From Osedax fenrisi (Eukaryota > Annelida > Polychaeta > Sabellida > Siboglinidae): 64,000 nt of DNA. The stretch spans positions 78,981,330 to 79,045,329 of the forward strand of contig OZ025240.1 in NCBI GenBank assembly GCA_964019155.1, written 5' to 3'. The notes under the pieces are model-generated. The model saw nothing but the letters and a program-made list of their open reading frames with translations, searched no databases and had not been told where the DNA came from. A program made the translations under genes and the position numbers. This document shows positions 50,401 to 60,300 of the stretch, in pieces. Each line of letters begins with the position of its first letter. The stretch's first letter is position 1.

Positions 50401-51056
50401 CTCTTATCTCACACACTCACAAGTAAAAGTAGTTTATAATTAACGTAATAATGTACAGTGAACTTGTATATTATGTAACAGCTATCATAGATCAGCACTA
50501 AGAAAGTCTTCTATTGTCACGATGAAACAATACTAACATTCAACAAACTGCACATATATATATAAGTAATAACTGATATTATTCTATATTAACTCATATT
50601 TATTATATTATATATATTGAGAAATTAATTTTGGTGATAAATTATTATATGTTAATTTTGAATACGAGTCAATTCTCCCAAACGCGTATAACTTTATTTA
50701 AACTTATATTAAATAATAATTAGTATACAGTTCTATTCATCCAAATTAATTGTTATTCGATCAATTCATTCATGATTGTGTTTCCCCTATCAGGTGAACC
50801 TACCTACTACCTTAATGTTGCTATCCTTTAAAGCATGATTGCTCTGGCATAAAGAGTCATTAAATGAAACCTACATCACTACACACATACAGGTAACGTG
50901 ATAGCCGACTGTCTGGAGCCTATCAGCACGGAAGGCCTGGAGCACACGGACGTCAACGAGCTAGCGGAGAGGACACGACGCATCATGATGCAGTCCTTCA
51001 GACAGATCTCATCGGAACTTACACCCATGTCCTGTCTCGCTACCAAGAACGACTAA
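32531..51056 (+). CDS. AGPAT1: 1-acylglycerol-3-phosphate O-acyltransferase (AGPAT1/2 type), complete, six exons
   Basis: Joining 32531-32709, 35682-35815, 43541-43716, 44306-44404, 47933-48005 and 50893-51056 gives 825 nt, 274 aa plus stop; all phases fit. The enzyme acylates lysophosphatidic acid to phosphatidic acid in the endoplasmic reticulum membrane. All four acyltransferase motifs are present: NHQASLD (96-102, with the His-x4-Asp catalytic pair), GIVFIDR (136-142), FPEGTR (169-174) and VPIVPVV (197-203). Two hydrophobic segments near the N-terminus (about 4-21 and 29-50) are likely membrane spans. Human AGPAT1 and AGPAT2 are 283 and 278 aa. Which of the two it is orthologous to cannot be decided by eye, so the symbol is provisional. 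Intron 2 (7.7 kb) holds MITEs and a LINE remnant. Confidence 0.95.
33186..33222. repeat. Short hairpin
   Basis: AGCCTAATCTT and AAGATTAGGCT arms around a ~15-bp loop, in AGPAT intron 1. Terminator-like in shape, but no function is evident in a eukaryotic intron. Confidence 0.6.
33477..34142. mobile_element. hAT-like MITE with 8-bp target-site duplication
   Basis: The element begins CAGGGTTGG and ends CCAACCCTG, with imperfect T/A-rich inverted repeats behind these ends. It is flanked on both sides by GTATATAC (33469-33476 and 34143-34150), an exact 8-bp duplication as made by hAT transposases. The inside is low-complexity (poly-T/A, TA) with no transposase. It sits in AGPAT intron 1. Confidence 0.88.
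34325..34972. repeat. Direct repeat pair flanking segmental copy 2 (AGPAT intron 1)
   Basis: About 155 bp at 34325-34480 (AAAACCAAAATATCCTAT to AATTTACATTATTCATTA) returns almost unchanged at 34818-34972. Between them, 34488-34715 is the second copy of the segment at 30990-31240. A further degenerate piece lies at 33262-33400. Confidence 0.8.
35300..35690 (+). repeat. Minisatellite built of 3' splice-site-like units
   Basis: About ten irregular units of the form CTCCCTCCCTACAGAGGTGTG or variants with TACCCC, 30-50 bp each. Every unit combines a pyrimidine tract with ACAG, ACAA or ATAG. The final unit is the genuine acceptor of AGPAT exon 2 at 35680-35681. Confidence 0.85.
35682..35815 (+). 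CDS. AGPAT1: AGPAT exon 2 (motif I)
   Basis: Encodes GVINLWKTLLLPLRHHV to DKPFIIVCNHQASLDII. The acceptor is CCCTACAG, the last of a tandem series of near-identical sites. The donor is GTTAGT. Confidence 0.93.
36818..37300. mobile_element. 483-bp MITE with 32-bp terminal inverted repeats
   Basis: The ends are inverted copies (CATCGATATAAAGAAAGTGG and its complement, about 32 bp in all), flanked by the exact 8-bp duplication GTTTAGAT (36810-36817 and 37301-37308). Non-coding. The 8-bp duplication fits hAT or a similar superfamily. It lies in AGPAT intron 2. Confidence 0.88.
39579..39765. mobile_element. Small inverted-repeat element (~187 bp)
   Basis: The arms TAATGCTATATAAGTGCAAC plus CTAGTTAAATTA (about 32 bp) recur inverted at the right end. 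No clear target-site duplication. It lies in AGPAT intron 2. Confidence 0.65.
40458..40492. repeat. (TA)n microsatellite
   Basis: Uninterrupted TA run in AGPAT intron 2. Confidence 0.9.
40690..42030 (+). mobile_element. Decayed LINE remnant in AGPAT intron 2
   Basis: At 40693-40840 the frame reads LSYADDIALISQEVEHAQ and LNSNKTEVMTFNH, the catalytic YADD box and following block of a LINE reverse transcriptase. Later frames contain IRTFKATIEPILLYDNEC and HKLRTLMIDREGWK-like thumb and C-terminal blocks, similar to RTE-type elements. Stops and frameshifts interrupt it. A GATAAATAAATATTATTATT-type tail near 41998-42027 may be its 3' end. Sense orientation relative to AGPAT. Confidence 0.65.
42085..42290. 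repeat. (GT)n microsatellites
   Basis: Two GT runs (42090-42141 and 42258-42287) around a non-repetitive spacer. Confidence 0.9.
42474..42532. repeat. (TA)n microsatellite
   Basis: About 54 bp of perfect TA repeats. Confidence 0.95.
42540..43540. other. 3' end of AGPAT intron 2
   Basis: CA- and ACAC-rich sequence without a recognisable gene. 42720-42960 is less AT-rich but all frames are closed. CACA-rich stretches directly precede the exon 3 acceptor. Confidence 0.5.
43541..43716 (+). CDS. AGPAT1: AGPAT exon 3 (motif II)
   Basis: Encodes MQYIMPDRCTVLVKKELLF, then LAAWLCGIVFIDRLDRDKA to HDHN. The acceptor is CACTACAG and the donor GTTTAG; homology and phase both end at Asn. Confidence 0.93.
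43725..43975. repeat. Pyrimidine-rich imperfect repeat in AGPAT intron 3
   Basis: TCATCCTCCTCC, CCACCATATCATTTTCA and TATTCATTCTG words recur several times. The long plus-strand frame through it is a low-complexity artefact. Confidence 0.75.
44306..44404 (+). CDS. AGPAT1: AGPAT exon 4 (motif III)
   Basis: Encodes ARLWIFPEGTRSHSADE, then PFKKGAFNLAIQAQ; exactly 33 codons. The acceptor is GATTGTAG and the donor GTTTCC. Confidence 0.94.
44451..44469 (+). repeat. Partial duplicate of the end of AGPAT exon 4
   Basis: AAGGGAGCCTTCAATTTAG (19 bp) is identical to 44372-44390 inside exon 4. The copy sits 79 bp downstream in intron 4 and is followed by GGCATTTAGGCATTCAGG-like sequence that also resembles the exon end. 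Confidence 0.85.
44920..44975. repeat. (TA)n microsatellite
   Basis: Perfect TA run in AGPAT intron 4. Confidence 0.95.
45231..45617. mobile_element. MITE with AAGGGTGTATTTTTCGTC ends
   Basis: The left end carries AAGGGTGT, TTCGTCATCCAGCTACGC and a GACATCGAATT block; the right end is their inverted copy (about 45568-45617). The interior is conspicuously less AT-rich and contains a CGTTCGCCGAACAGC-type inner palindrome. No frame is convincing. The target-site duplication is unclear. It lies in AGPAT intron 4. Confidence 0.75.
46500..46960. other. Island of mixed composition in AGPAT intron 4, unexplained
   Basis: GC content rises here (for example CCTAACCGGCTAGCTAACCC). A plus-strand stretch gives a semi-plausible peptide (LRHWPLVNKRLSVILRDMDD) but no family was recognised and stops are frequent. 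Possibly an old transposon fragment. Confidence 0.35.
47407..47441. repeat. (TA)n microsatellite
   Basis: TA run in AGPAT intron 4. Confidence 0.9.
47933..48005 (+). CDS. AGPAT1: AGPAT exon 5 (motif IV)
   Basis: Encodes VPIVPVVLSSYNNFFSSK and LKIFNR plus one base. The acceptor is CCGGTAG and the donor GTTATT. Too short to appear as an open frame but unmistakable. Confidence 0.93.
49759..50345. mobile_element. TTAA-flanked MITE in AGPAT intron 5
   Basis: The sequence begins GGGGATGTCACACAC and ends GTGTGCCATCCCC, with TTAA on both sides (49755-49758, 50346-50349), the target duplication of piggyBac-type elements. 587 bp, AT-rich inside, no coding frame. Confidence 0.75.
50893..51056 (+). CDS. 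AGPAT1: AGPAT exon 6 (stop codon)
   Basis: Encodes NVIADCLEPISTEGLEH, then MMQSFRQISSEL to ATKND, stop TAA 51054-51056. The acceptor is CATACAG. AATAAA at 51543-51548 is a candidate polyadenylation signal. Confidence 0.93.
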
Positions 51057-52910
51057 ACCACGCCCACATCCACCACTACAACACACTACAACATACCCAT
51101 ACTAAGCGCTACATTAGCGTTCACACACACACACACACGTGTATATATACATCTGTTCCCTTGTTAAACTTAGTAATCAATGAATTACTAAATCATATAT
51201 CTATCTATCTCGATACACATCCTTCGCGACAGTGGTGATTCGATTTCCTATTATTATCTATACACGATTATGTAATCAGTGTTGCGTAATAATCACCACC
51301 CCCCCCTCGTATCTGTGCTCCACATGCCTCTCTTCCTTATAAACGTGAGAGACTGTGGGCAACGCTCAATTTAACTTATCATCCAGAACAAATCATGCAA
51401 TGATAACGTCGCCACTTAGTGGTCGCATTATTATCATTAGTATTGATTGTCTGATTATACTTTACGTATAAGTGTTGTGTATATTACCGTATATATATAT
51501 ATATATATATATATATCATTTTCTTGGATATTCATTATTGTAAATAAATGTTTTGTTAAAATCAATTATTAATAATACTGATATCTTAATTATTATATAT
51601 AATAATATATATATATTTATATATTAATAAAATAATTTGTATAATAATAGTCAATATAATCAAAATACGAAGATATATTCTGGGAAGATGAATATATATT
51701 TTAGTACCATATTTTATCATAAGATAAATATTATATTGAAAATCTATTAAATAGTAATGTATAATATTATAAGTAACTATTTATAATGATAATGATCTCA
51801 CCTTATATTAATTAAATTTGGTCAATTTCTAAATTATTATTTTTTAATAAATTAAGAACATAAAATAATTAGTATATTACTGAATATTTCCCATGTTTAA
51901 ACTGCAATAATATGTATACAAGGATATTAAATATATTATAATGACATTTTTATCTACAAGTAGATTGCCTATGTATATATTATGAAAACATACTTAACAT
52001 TATTATTGATTTATTATTAGTATTATTATAGTATACAATTTATATTAATTTTGTATTAAACTATTTGATAACAAATAATGCAATATATATTTATATATAG
52101 TTTTATATTTGGTTAATATCACATTAGAATTGTATAGGTTATTTAGATATGTACACAATAAACTCATAGTAACAATAATGCACTCAATAAGGAACATTTA
52201 CTATACATTATACATATAAATATACGTAACACAATTACACATTAATACATAGTCTAAGCTAAATAGTATACAATGTTAATAGATTAAATAATTATGGCTG
52301 AATAAATCATCACAGGGTTTCACAATAAAATAGGATTAATGACATCGTATCTATTATATAATACTTGATAATCGTAGTAATTGTTTAGCTAAGACAATTA
52401 CTAGATGCGTTGAAGAGGTGTTAACTTGTTAATACGTAATAGCCTAACATGGGGGGATACAGTAAATACGGGTATCAAAAATATATAAAACTCATGTAAA
52501 ATGTATATAAATAATATATCTTTATTTCTTGTGAAGATAGGTGAGACCCTGCAAAATGAATTAAAATTACATATATGTAATATAATGTAATTTTAAATGC
52601 ATAAACATTTAATTATTATTTCAAATTTAAATAATATGTAAATATATTATGTAATGAAAGTGTCTCATGAATGTAGGCTAAAGTATAAATACGCGTAATT
52701 AAGATTTTATCAACAACATATTTTATCTGAAATGCAAAAATAATATCACTTTATTCAGATTTTTAGATTTGTATAATAAGATTTCATTTATAACAACGCT
52801 ATAGTAATAACCTGAGGTACATTCAACATGTTATCTTCGTTAAGAGGTATAATGGATTAATAGGGATTAGGTACTAGCTAAGTTAGTTTTATGATTAAAA
52901 AATACAATTA
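51057..52910. other. AGPAT 3' flank, no further gene seen
   Basis: Begins with the probable 3' UTR. There is a CACACA run at about 51122-51139, a TA run at 51490-51516 and the AATAAA at 51543. The rest is AT-rich, non-coding. Confidence 0.6.
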
Positions 52911-52914
52911 TTAA

Positions 52915-53533
52915 GGGCAGGCGTAACCTTCGTTTTTATTTTTTAGGGAAATTTTTTTTATATTGAAATATTAAAATGTAATTCATTATCTTTAATATGA
53001 TGTATTATATATCACATACAATTAAACATAAGTGCCTCAAATACGAAGTTTAATCATACACCTATTCAAAATGGTGGGATTTAATAATTAGAAAACATGC
53101 AAGTAAAACTTTAGATGCCAATATCTCTGGTGTTTTTGTTGTTGATTTTATTTTTTTTAAATGTCTCTATCTTTTGAACTCTTATATTAATATTTATACA
53201 ATTTTCTGAGTATATACCTAATATATGTTTATTATTATATAGGTATGTAAGCTAATGTAAATATAATCAATTAATATAATTAATTGAAAAATAATAAAAA
53301 AAATCTGTAATAAATTTATTTTTAAATAATTTTAATATTATAATTAACTTTTATTTAATTATTATACTTTTATTATTTTATGATGTATCTATATAAATAG
53401 AGATGAATGTTATCTCGATAAATAAAAAAAAATAAGATAAAAATACTAATAAATAGAAAAGATATAGCCTATTAAAAAATAGTTATTTTTCCCTATCTTT
53501 TACATGTAAACGCCAGCAAGGTTACGCCGGCCC
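52915..53533. mobile_element. TTAA-flanked MITE (GGGCAGGCGTAACCTT ends)
   Basis: The left end GGGC(A)GGCGTAACCTT and right end AAGGTTACGCCGGCCC are inverted copies with one mismatch, flanked by TTAA (52911-52914, 53534-53537). 619 bp, non-coding. A piggyBac-like target site but a different terminus from the neighbouring elements. Confidence 0.78.
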
Positions 53534-54189
53534 TTAACATAAGGTAAGGTATATATTAATATATATATATATACACGGGTAAACGACTAGATAAGCATTG
53601 CGCTTCTTCGTTTACCATGGTCATGCCTAAATTCTGATATTATTATTATTATTATATATATGTAATTGCTAGATAATAATATAATATAATAATTCTAATT
53701 ATCTAAAAATATAAAAAAATACACTGCTTAACTCTTTAGGTCCCAGCAATTTTAAATAACTATGCATTCAATACCCAGAGATTATGTATATTTAAAAAAA
53801 ATATACGCATGTTTTTAATAAACGAAAATGTGTACTCATACATTACTATTTGTCTATTACAAGTGATATTTATTTTGATTAGTATATAATATATTATATT
53901 AATCTAAAGAAAAAAATCAAAAATAATCATTATTCATAATATTATATTCAATTAATTATAATAATTATAAAAAAAAATTATTAAAAATAAATATGAAATT
54001 AAAATTAAAAATAATATATAAAATATTCGTATTTTTATATAAATATATATTGATAAAATATTTACTATATATTATTCAACATGATAATTAAAAAAAATTA
54101 TTACTTAATTAATTATTGAATAAAATAAGGATAATTACCTAAAGACAATATTTGTACTTTTTTCTAATTTTTAATTTTATTTAAGAATG

Positions 54190-54525
54190 TATTCAAGGTT
54201 AACTATCATAATTAAATAATCATTTTCTTTCATTACATGTTAAGTTATTTTGTTTTGGTATATATTTTTATAAATTATGTAATTAAAAATTCATAAAAAT
54301 AATAATTATTGAATATTTTATAACTGTTTATATATAGAAAATGATTATAAATTATTTAAATTGTGTATTATTATGTAATAAAGATGTATTCAAGATCAAA
54401 TATCATTGTTAAATAATCATTTTCTTTCATAATAAGTTATTATATTTTAGAAAGGTATGTATTTATATAAATTATGTAATTAAAAATTCATAAAAAAAAT
54501 AATTATTGAATATTATAGAACCTTA
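54190..54525. repeat. Two direct repeats of ~135 bp
   Basis: 54190-54325 and 54390-54525 share AAATAATCATTTTCTTTCAT and AATTATGTAATTAAAAATTC, plus ATAATTATTGAATATT, in the same order. They are inside the piggyBac-like element. Confidence 0.75.
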
Positions 54526-54879
54526 TATGTAGAAATTTATAAAATTGTGTATTATATTTACATGAATATTTTTTCAACTTATATTTCATGTAATATATAT
54601 TTTATTTTAATAAAAGTTAACTTATTATTTACACATATAAATATTTATAATTATTATTCTATACTGTAATACTAATTTTCACTTATATAAAATTTAATTT
54701 GTATTTATATTTAAGTATAATATATTATTTTATTTAAATTATATAAAAAAATAACAGTTCAGATAAATATTTATAATATATTGAATTTAAATAAAATTAA
54801 GAATACATAATTATTTACAATACATCATAATTGATAAATATACAATTATTTAGAATGGTATTCTACAAAACAATCTTCT

Positions 54880-55015
54880 CTAGACCTTCCCCTAAGTCCA
54901 CTTCATCAGCTACGTTCACCTTCTCCTAGGCTATCAAATACTTCATCTACTTATTCACTTTCACCGAATCCATCAACATAGTCGATACTGACTTGAACAT
55001 AATCCTGTGATATTA
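54880..55015 (-). pseudogene. Acidic coding scrap, possibly piggyBac transposase
   Basis: Minus strand gives SQDYVQVSIDYVDGFGESE, a stop, then VDEVFDSLGEGE. It is less AT-rich than its surroundings. Acidic, Ser/Asp/Glu-rich N-termini are usual in piggyBac transposases, but no catalytic region was found. Confidence 0.25.
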
Positions 55016-55184
55016 GAAATATATAATTAGTATATAGTAATATATTGGTCAAATATAATATTCTATTCGATATATAATACTATATTATTTATAGTTACTT
55101 ATCACATTTAAGACTCACATTTAAGTCCTATCAACATAAGCGTAGAGTTCAAATATGTCATACCTCATTATCTACAATACCATA

Positions 55185-55218
<34 letters not shown>

Positions 55219-55419
55219 AATTTATCAAATGCATGTAGATTTATATATTTTCTGATGATATTATCTGAAACATGTATAACAATATAAATAATCAATTGTC
55301 ATCTATGTAGAGGATTCAAAAATAGTAATTCGCCTGATTCTTCAGAAAAAATAAAATTGAATTATAATATATAATTAATTGTAATATTAAATTAATTGTA
55401 TATTGTATAGTGTATTAAG

Positions 55420-56120
55420 TTAAATTAAATTAGTTAATATATTCTATAATTACTATATAAAAATTAATGATTATAAATAATGAAATTAACATGGAATCAA
55501 ACAAATTACATATAATATCATATTAAAATGATTTTGTTGCTAGTGAAATTAACAATATTGTAATTAATACAATTTAAAATATAAAATAGAATTATAATAT
55601 TTATAATGTATATAGTTATATTAAATTAGATAATATATTATATAATGACAATATAAAATTAAAGATTATAATGAATGAAATACATGAGGAATCAAACATA
55701 TTACATAATATATGATTTTGATGCTAGTGAAATTTACAATATTTTGTTATTACAATTTTTAAATATATTCTATAATTACTTTATACAAATTAATGATTAT
55801 ATTTAATGAAACACATGAGAAATAAAAACATATTATATAGATATTTATACTAAGAAAATTTACAATATTTGTATTATTATAATTATAAAATTAAGTATAT
55901 TATTGACTCAACTACTATATTGAGTGTATATATCATATCATATATATAATATATATATTAAAAGTAGTTCAAATATTCTATAATTAATATATAATAATTA
56001 TAAAAATTTGATATTCGAAGCGTAGAATTATTATAAGTATAATGAATGAAATTCACTAAAATTAAATAAAATACATTTTTATGATTTATGTTGCTAAGGA
56101 AATGTATAATATTAGAATAT
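55420..56120. repeat. Diverged tandem repeat array
   Basis: About four units of 130-190 bp share TATTCTATAATTACTATATA, AATGAATGAAATNCA and TTGCTAGTGAAATTTACAAT-like words in the same order. They lie inside the piggyBac-like element. Confidence 0.65.
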
Positions 56121-56431
56121 AATAATATATAATGTATATAATGATAATTATAAAATGTTCATTATTTATATTTGTAATTGTTATGATGATATTATAAACA
56201 AATTAAATATAAAATAATTAAATATTAACGATTATATATATATAAATATAGATGATAAATACAACTAGTATTGAAAATTATAAATCAAAATTAAATATAT
56301 TTTTATAAAATTAATATGAAAAATATTGTATAATACATTTGTTTATAAATATATATATATATATATAATGTATGAGTATAATATATCATGTTATATATAT
56401 AAATATGCATAAATATAAACCTCATTATATT

Positions 56432-56522
56432 AACTTGCATCGAAAGCATTATCAGACTCGCTTGTACTTGAATGTATAACTAAGTCCAAAGCATCATCAA
56501 CATTTACATATTATTCAGCCAT
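56432..56522 (-). pseudogene. Acidic coding scrap with start codon, possibly transposase N-terminus
   Basis: From ATG 56522 (minus): MAE, a stop, then YVNVDDALDLVIHSSTSES and DNAFDAS before a second stop. Asp/Ser-rich, as in piggyBac transposase N-termini. The in-frame stop makes it a relic. Confidence 0.3.
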
Positions 56523-57181
56523 TTTGTTAAATTTAAATAAATAATGCTATAAATCACATGACACTTCACAATATAGCATTGTGACCTATAGTTCGGTTAA
56601 TTTAATAATTACTACGCGAGTTTTATTCAAATAATACAGAAAAAATTATTAATCAACGTTATTTCATTAAATTGTTATAACATAATGTATTTTTGTTATA
56701 TTTAATTTATAAATATACATAATTTTAATTTAGTTGTTGATTTAAATGCGTTTTATGTTAGGAACTCTTTATTTTATCAATGTTTACGTTATATTTAAAA
56801 TAAACATTGGAATGTTGTTATTAATATAACGATTATAACCAGTTTAATACACGATATTGATGATATAAAATTTGCATTTATAATTTATTAATTTATTTAT
56901 TTAATAATAATAATATATTTTTAAAATAAACACTATATACACTTGTATTATATGAACATTCTCAAAAACTAAAATATAAAGATACTTTTTTTTAAATTCT
57001 ATGATAAAGAAAACATATTACTATATATTTTTGGATTTTCATTTATATAAATCGAGTGCTGAATTATTGAATTATATGTGTTAATATGTGTTAATAAATT
57101 ATGAGACGGTCCAAGACGCCTGGGTTTTTTTAAATCAAGACGGTCCCGGACGCCTGGGACTCAAATAGTTAATACCTACAA

Positions 57182-57348
57182 TTAAAGAAGTGACTCGTTA
57201 GGTACGCGTGTACTTAGTAGTCGTGCGATAACCTCGTGAAGGGCGGCTATCCACTGAAAACTGGACGTCTTTAACCTTGAGGTGCCGTCGACCTTCAGCT
57301 GCATACGTTTGGTGGTTCCGTCAGCACTGAGGAATGTTAACATAGCTC
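57182..57348 (-). CDS. ZFYVE21: ZFYVE21 last exon (stop codon)
   Basis: Acceptor CACTTGCAG; encodes AMLTFLSADGTTKRMQLKVD, then SSFQWIAALHEVIARLL and the tail STRVPNESLL, stop TAA 57184-57182. The piggyBac-like target site lies directly after it. Confidence 0.92.
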
Positions 57349-60300
57349 CTGCAAGTGGAGGAGGAGGATGAGGCAGGGAGGTGGGGTAGAGCGGCTTGAA
57401 AAATATAAAATTTTCAGATAATTTATCGCTTCAGTAAGATAATATTAGAAAACATGTAATATAATTCAATACAAAAAAAATTAACTTAATTCGTAAAATA
57501 TTGAATAGTCAATATGACTCAATTTTAACATAGGATTGATAGGAAATCTTATAATGGAGTAGATACAAAATTAATTCAATACATTTTTTAATATACTTCC
57601 TATTTATGAATTTTGTCATACGATATATATGTACAAGAATATTATTAACATTAGAATAATATAAATATTATTAACAGAATAGCAGAAAAAAAAATTTTTT
57701 AAATAATAATTTCTTTATAATTTTATCATTTCTAGGATTGAACTTTTTATGTTTATTATTTATTGAATATTTTTTGTTTTTTGATTTTTAATCAAAAATA
57801 AAATTCAGATCAAGTTTATTATATTCTTAATAAATGTATAATATATATTTACTATATATGATTATAAAAATAAATTTGTTTCAATATTTTTCTAGGAATA
57901 ATTTGAATTTTAATGATTTCTATAGAAAAAATAAATATTTTCAAGGAAAGATGAATAAAAAATGTCTAGGACCTAGTCAATTTTATTTTTTGTTACCATA
58001 ATATAATTTTAATTAGCATATAGATCACCGCAATAAAATGTTGTTTATATTATAATTTTTTCTAATTTAAAAAAAATAAAAATATTTTAACTATACAAAA
58101 TTTAAAATCTGAGTTTGTTAGATCCATATTTTGATTTAAATATACTTAAGTCTCTACAATGCATATTACATATATAATTAAATTAGAAGACGATATAAAT
58201 TAATTGGTTGTCAAGGTAAAACTAAAGATAAATAAATGCTAGGCATGCGCAGTACATTTAATTATAAACAAGTATTTTTCCTATAAAATGTTATTAAACA
58301 TCAAATTGACAACTCAATTAAGTATAACACAATTTTTAGTTGTTACACTACTATTTATATATATTATATGTTTATAGTTTTTACTGAAGCAACATATTTA
58401 ATGACTGATGAGCCACCCTAAGGTGGGGGGGTATGCTGTAGTTCGATTAAGTGCGCGAATGAGCTGAAAACAACACACGCTATAACGTACACTAGTTATG
58501 CCGTTAATATTGTGTGATATTATTAATATTATTTATTGTTTAATTAAAAATTCTAATATTATACAAACTAAATGAATTATAAACTATTTACACATGATTG
58601 GGTACACACTTGGTATATAGGGATTATCGCAATGGATAATACGTTAAAATCGGAAAAAAAAAATTGTAATATGTACTATTGATTAATGATATGTTATTTA
58701 GTAACTGTGAACAAATTATCTATGAAGTCAGTTTAGAAATAGCATAACAAGTATATTGTATAGTATGTATTTTTAAAATAAAGTATTTATTTTGAAATCT
58801 ACATTCATAACTAATATAAATTGTTATATGTTTTATATCTAATATAATCACAATTTCAAAAGTATTTATACAGTCATTGGTATATATAAATATATATCGG
58901 TATATTATATCATGTGGTATTATAAACCTACCACAGGCTATATGAACAGACACTATAATTTTATAAATTTTCCATTGTAAGTTTAATTTTGACTTTTTCT
59001 TATTCACTTTTACACTCGATTATTTACATTTACATAAATATTATTTGCATTTATTTATCTTGAAAATTTTATTTATCTTAGTGATATTTATAATTTACTA
59101 ATAATATATATTTATTCATTATATATATATTTATATTATTAGAATTTTATATTTGGTTTATTGGTTATTTATATTATATTTATAATTTCGTCTAGTTTTT
59201 TTCATTATATTTATGTATTCATTTATATATATTAGTCTTAAATTGTTTTAATTATATATTTATTAGCATTTATATTTGTATACATATATAGCTTATATTA
59301 ATTTATTACTTTGTTATATTTACTATTTATTTATTGTAATTATATATATATATATATTGATTTTTATTATTATTATATAATATATATATATATTATATAT
59401 ATAATATATATAATAACAAGTACACAAAAGTCTATAAACTTGCTAAATATGAGAAGAAAAAAGAAGGAAAAAGAAGGAAAATTTGTATTTTATAACATAT
59501 GATATACATAAGTTCTATAAACATAATATTTATATATAGATAAGAAAACATAAAACTATTACTTTTAATTTATTTATTGAATTTATTTTTTGTTGACTTT
59601 TCAAATGCATTTTACTCAGAATAAATTTGTTTGCTCTGTTTGCATATATAAATAAGTGTTTAGATAAAATTACTGAAACAATCTACCTACTTTATGTTGT
59701 TATATATAAATAACATGTGTATGCATAATTATATATAGTCAATAATCACAAATATAATTATGATGTATTGGATTTTATTAAATTGGTGAAGAAAAATAAT
59801 TATATTTTTTGTTATACATGTAAAATATATATTTTTTAATTTTGTTGACTCTAGGATTATAAAATCGAATGTCCCTTTTATATAAAAAAAAACAATTTTT
59901 AAATTCAATGTATTTTTTATAGAAACACTTAATAAACGGTGGCAATGCGTTTCTTATCTTTATACATGTAAATTCAACAAAATGACGGTCCCATAATAAA
60001 CCCTTAACTTAAGTTATGTTTTATTAATTAGTATAAGTTACCTGTTTAAAGTAATACGAAAGCCGTAGTTCATTGTATTATTTGGTTAAATACCATTTTT
60101 GTTAAAATCTAAAATATTTATAAAAAATAAGGTATAATATTTAATTTTTGTTATGAGAAAATATGTATGAAATACTGTTATTGAATTTTCATTATATTTA
60201 ATGTATGTAAATATGTGTATTTAAAAATATGTAAGTAAATATTTATTTGATAACAAAATAAATAAGTGTATATATTATGATTTTTATAATGCAAACAATT

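Larger units (their letters stand above)
53732..57168 (-). mobile_element. piggyBac-like element, decayed, ending next to ZFYVE21
   Basis: The left end reads TTAA-CTCTTTAGGTCCCAGC; the right end, read inward, TTAA-CTATTTGAGTCCCAGGC. TTAA duplications are at 53728-53731 and 57169-57172, and such GTCCCAG-type termini are common in piggyBac elements. Near the right end GACGGTCC-RGACGCCTGGG occurs twice (57104-57125, 57139-57157), resembling subterminal transposase-binding repeats. The 3,437-bp interior is mostly degenerate AT-rich repeat, plus two minus-strand scraps that look like an acidic transposase N-terminus. Confidence 0.65.

Noticed and set aside
58395..58440. Possible hammerhead ribozyme: CTGATGAG followed by a CCACC/GGTGG hairpin
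   Set aside because: The conserved GAAA after stem II is absent and no flanking stem I/III pair was found.
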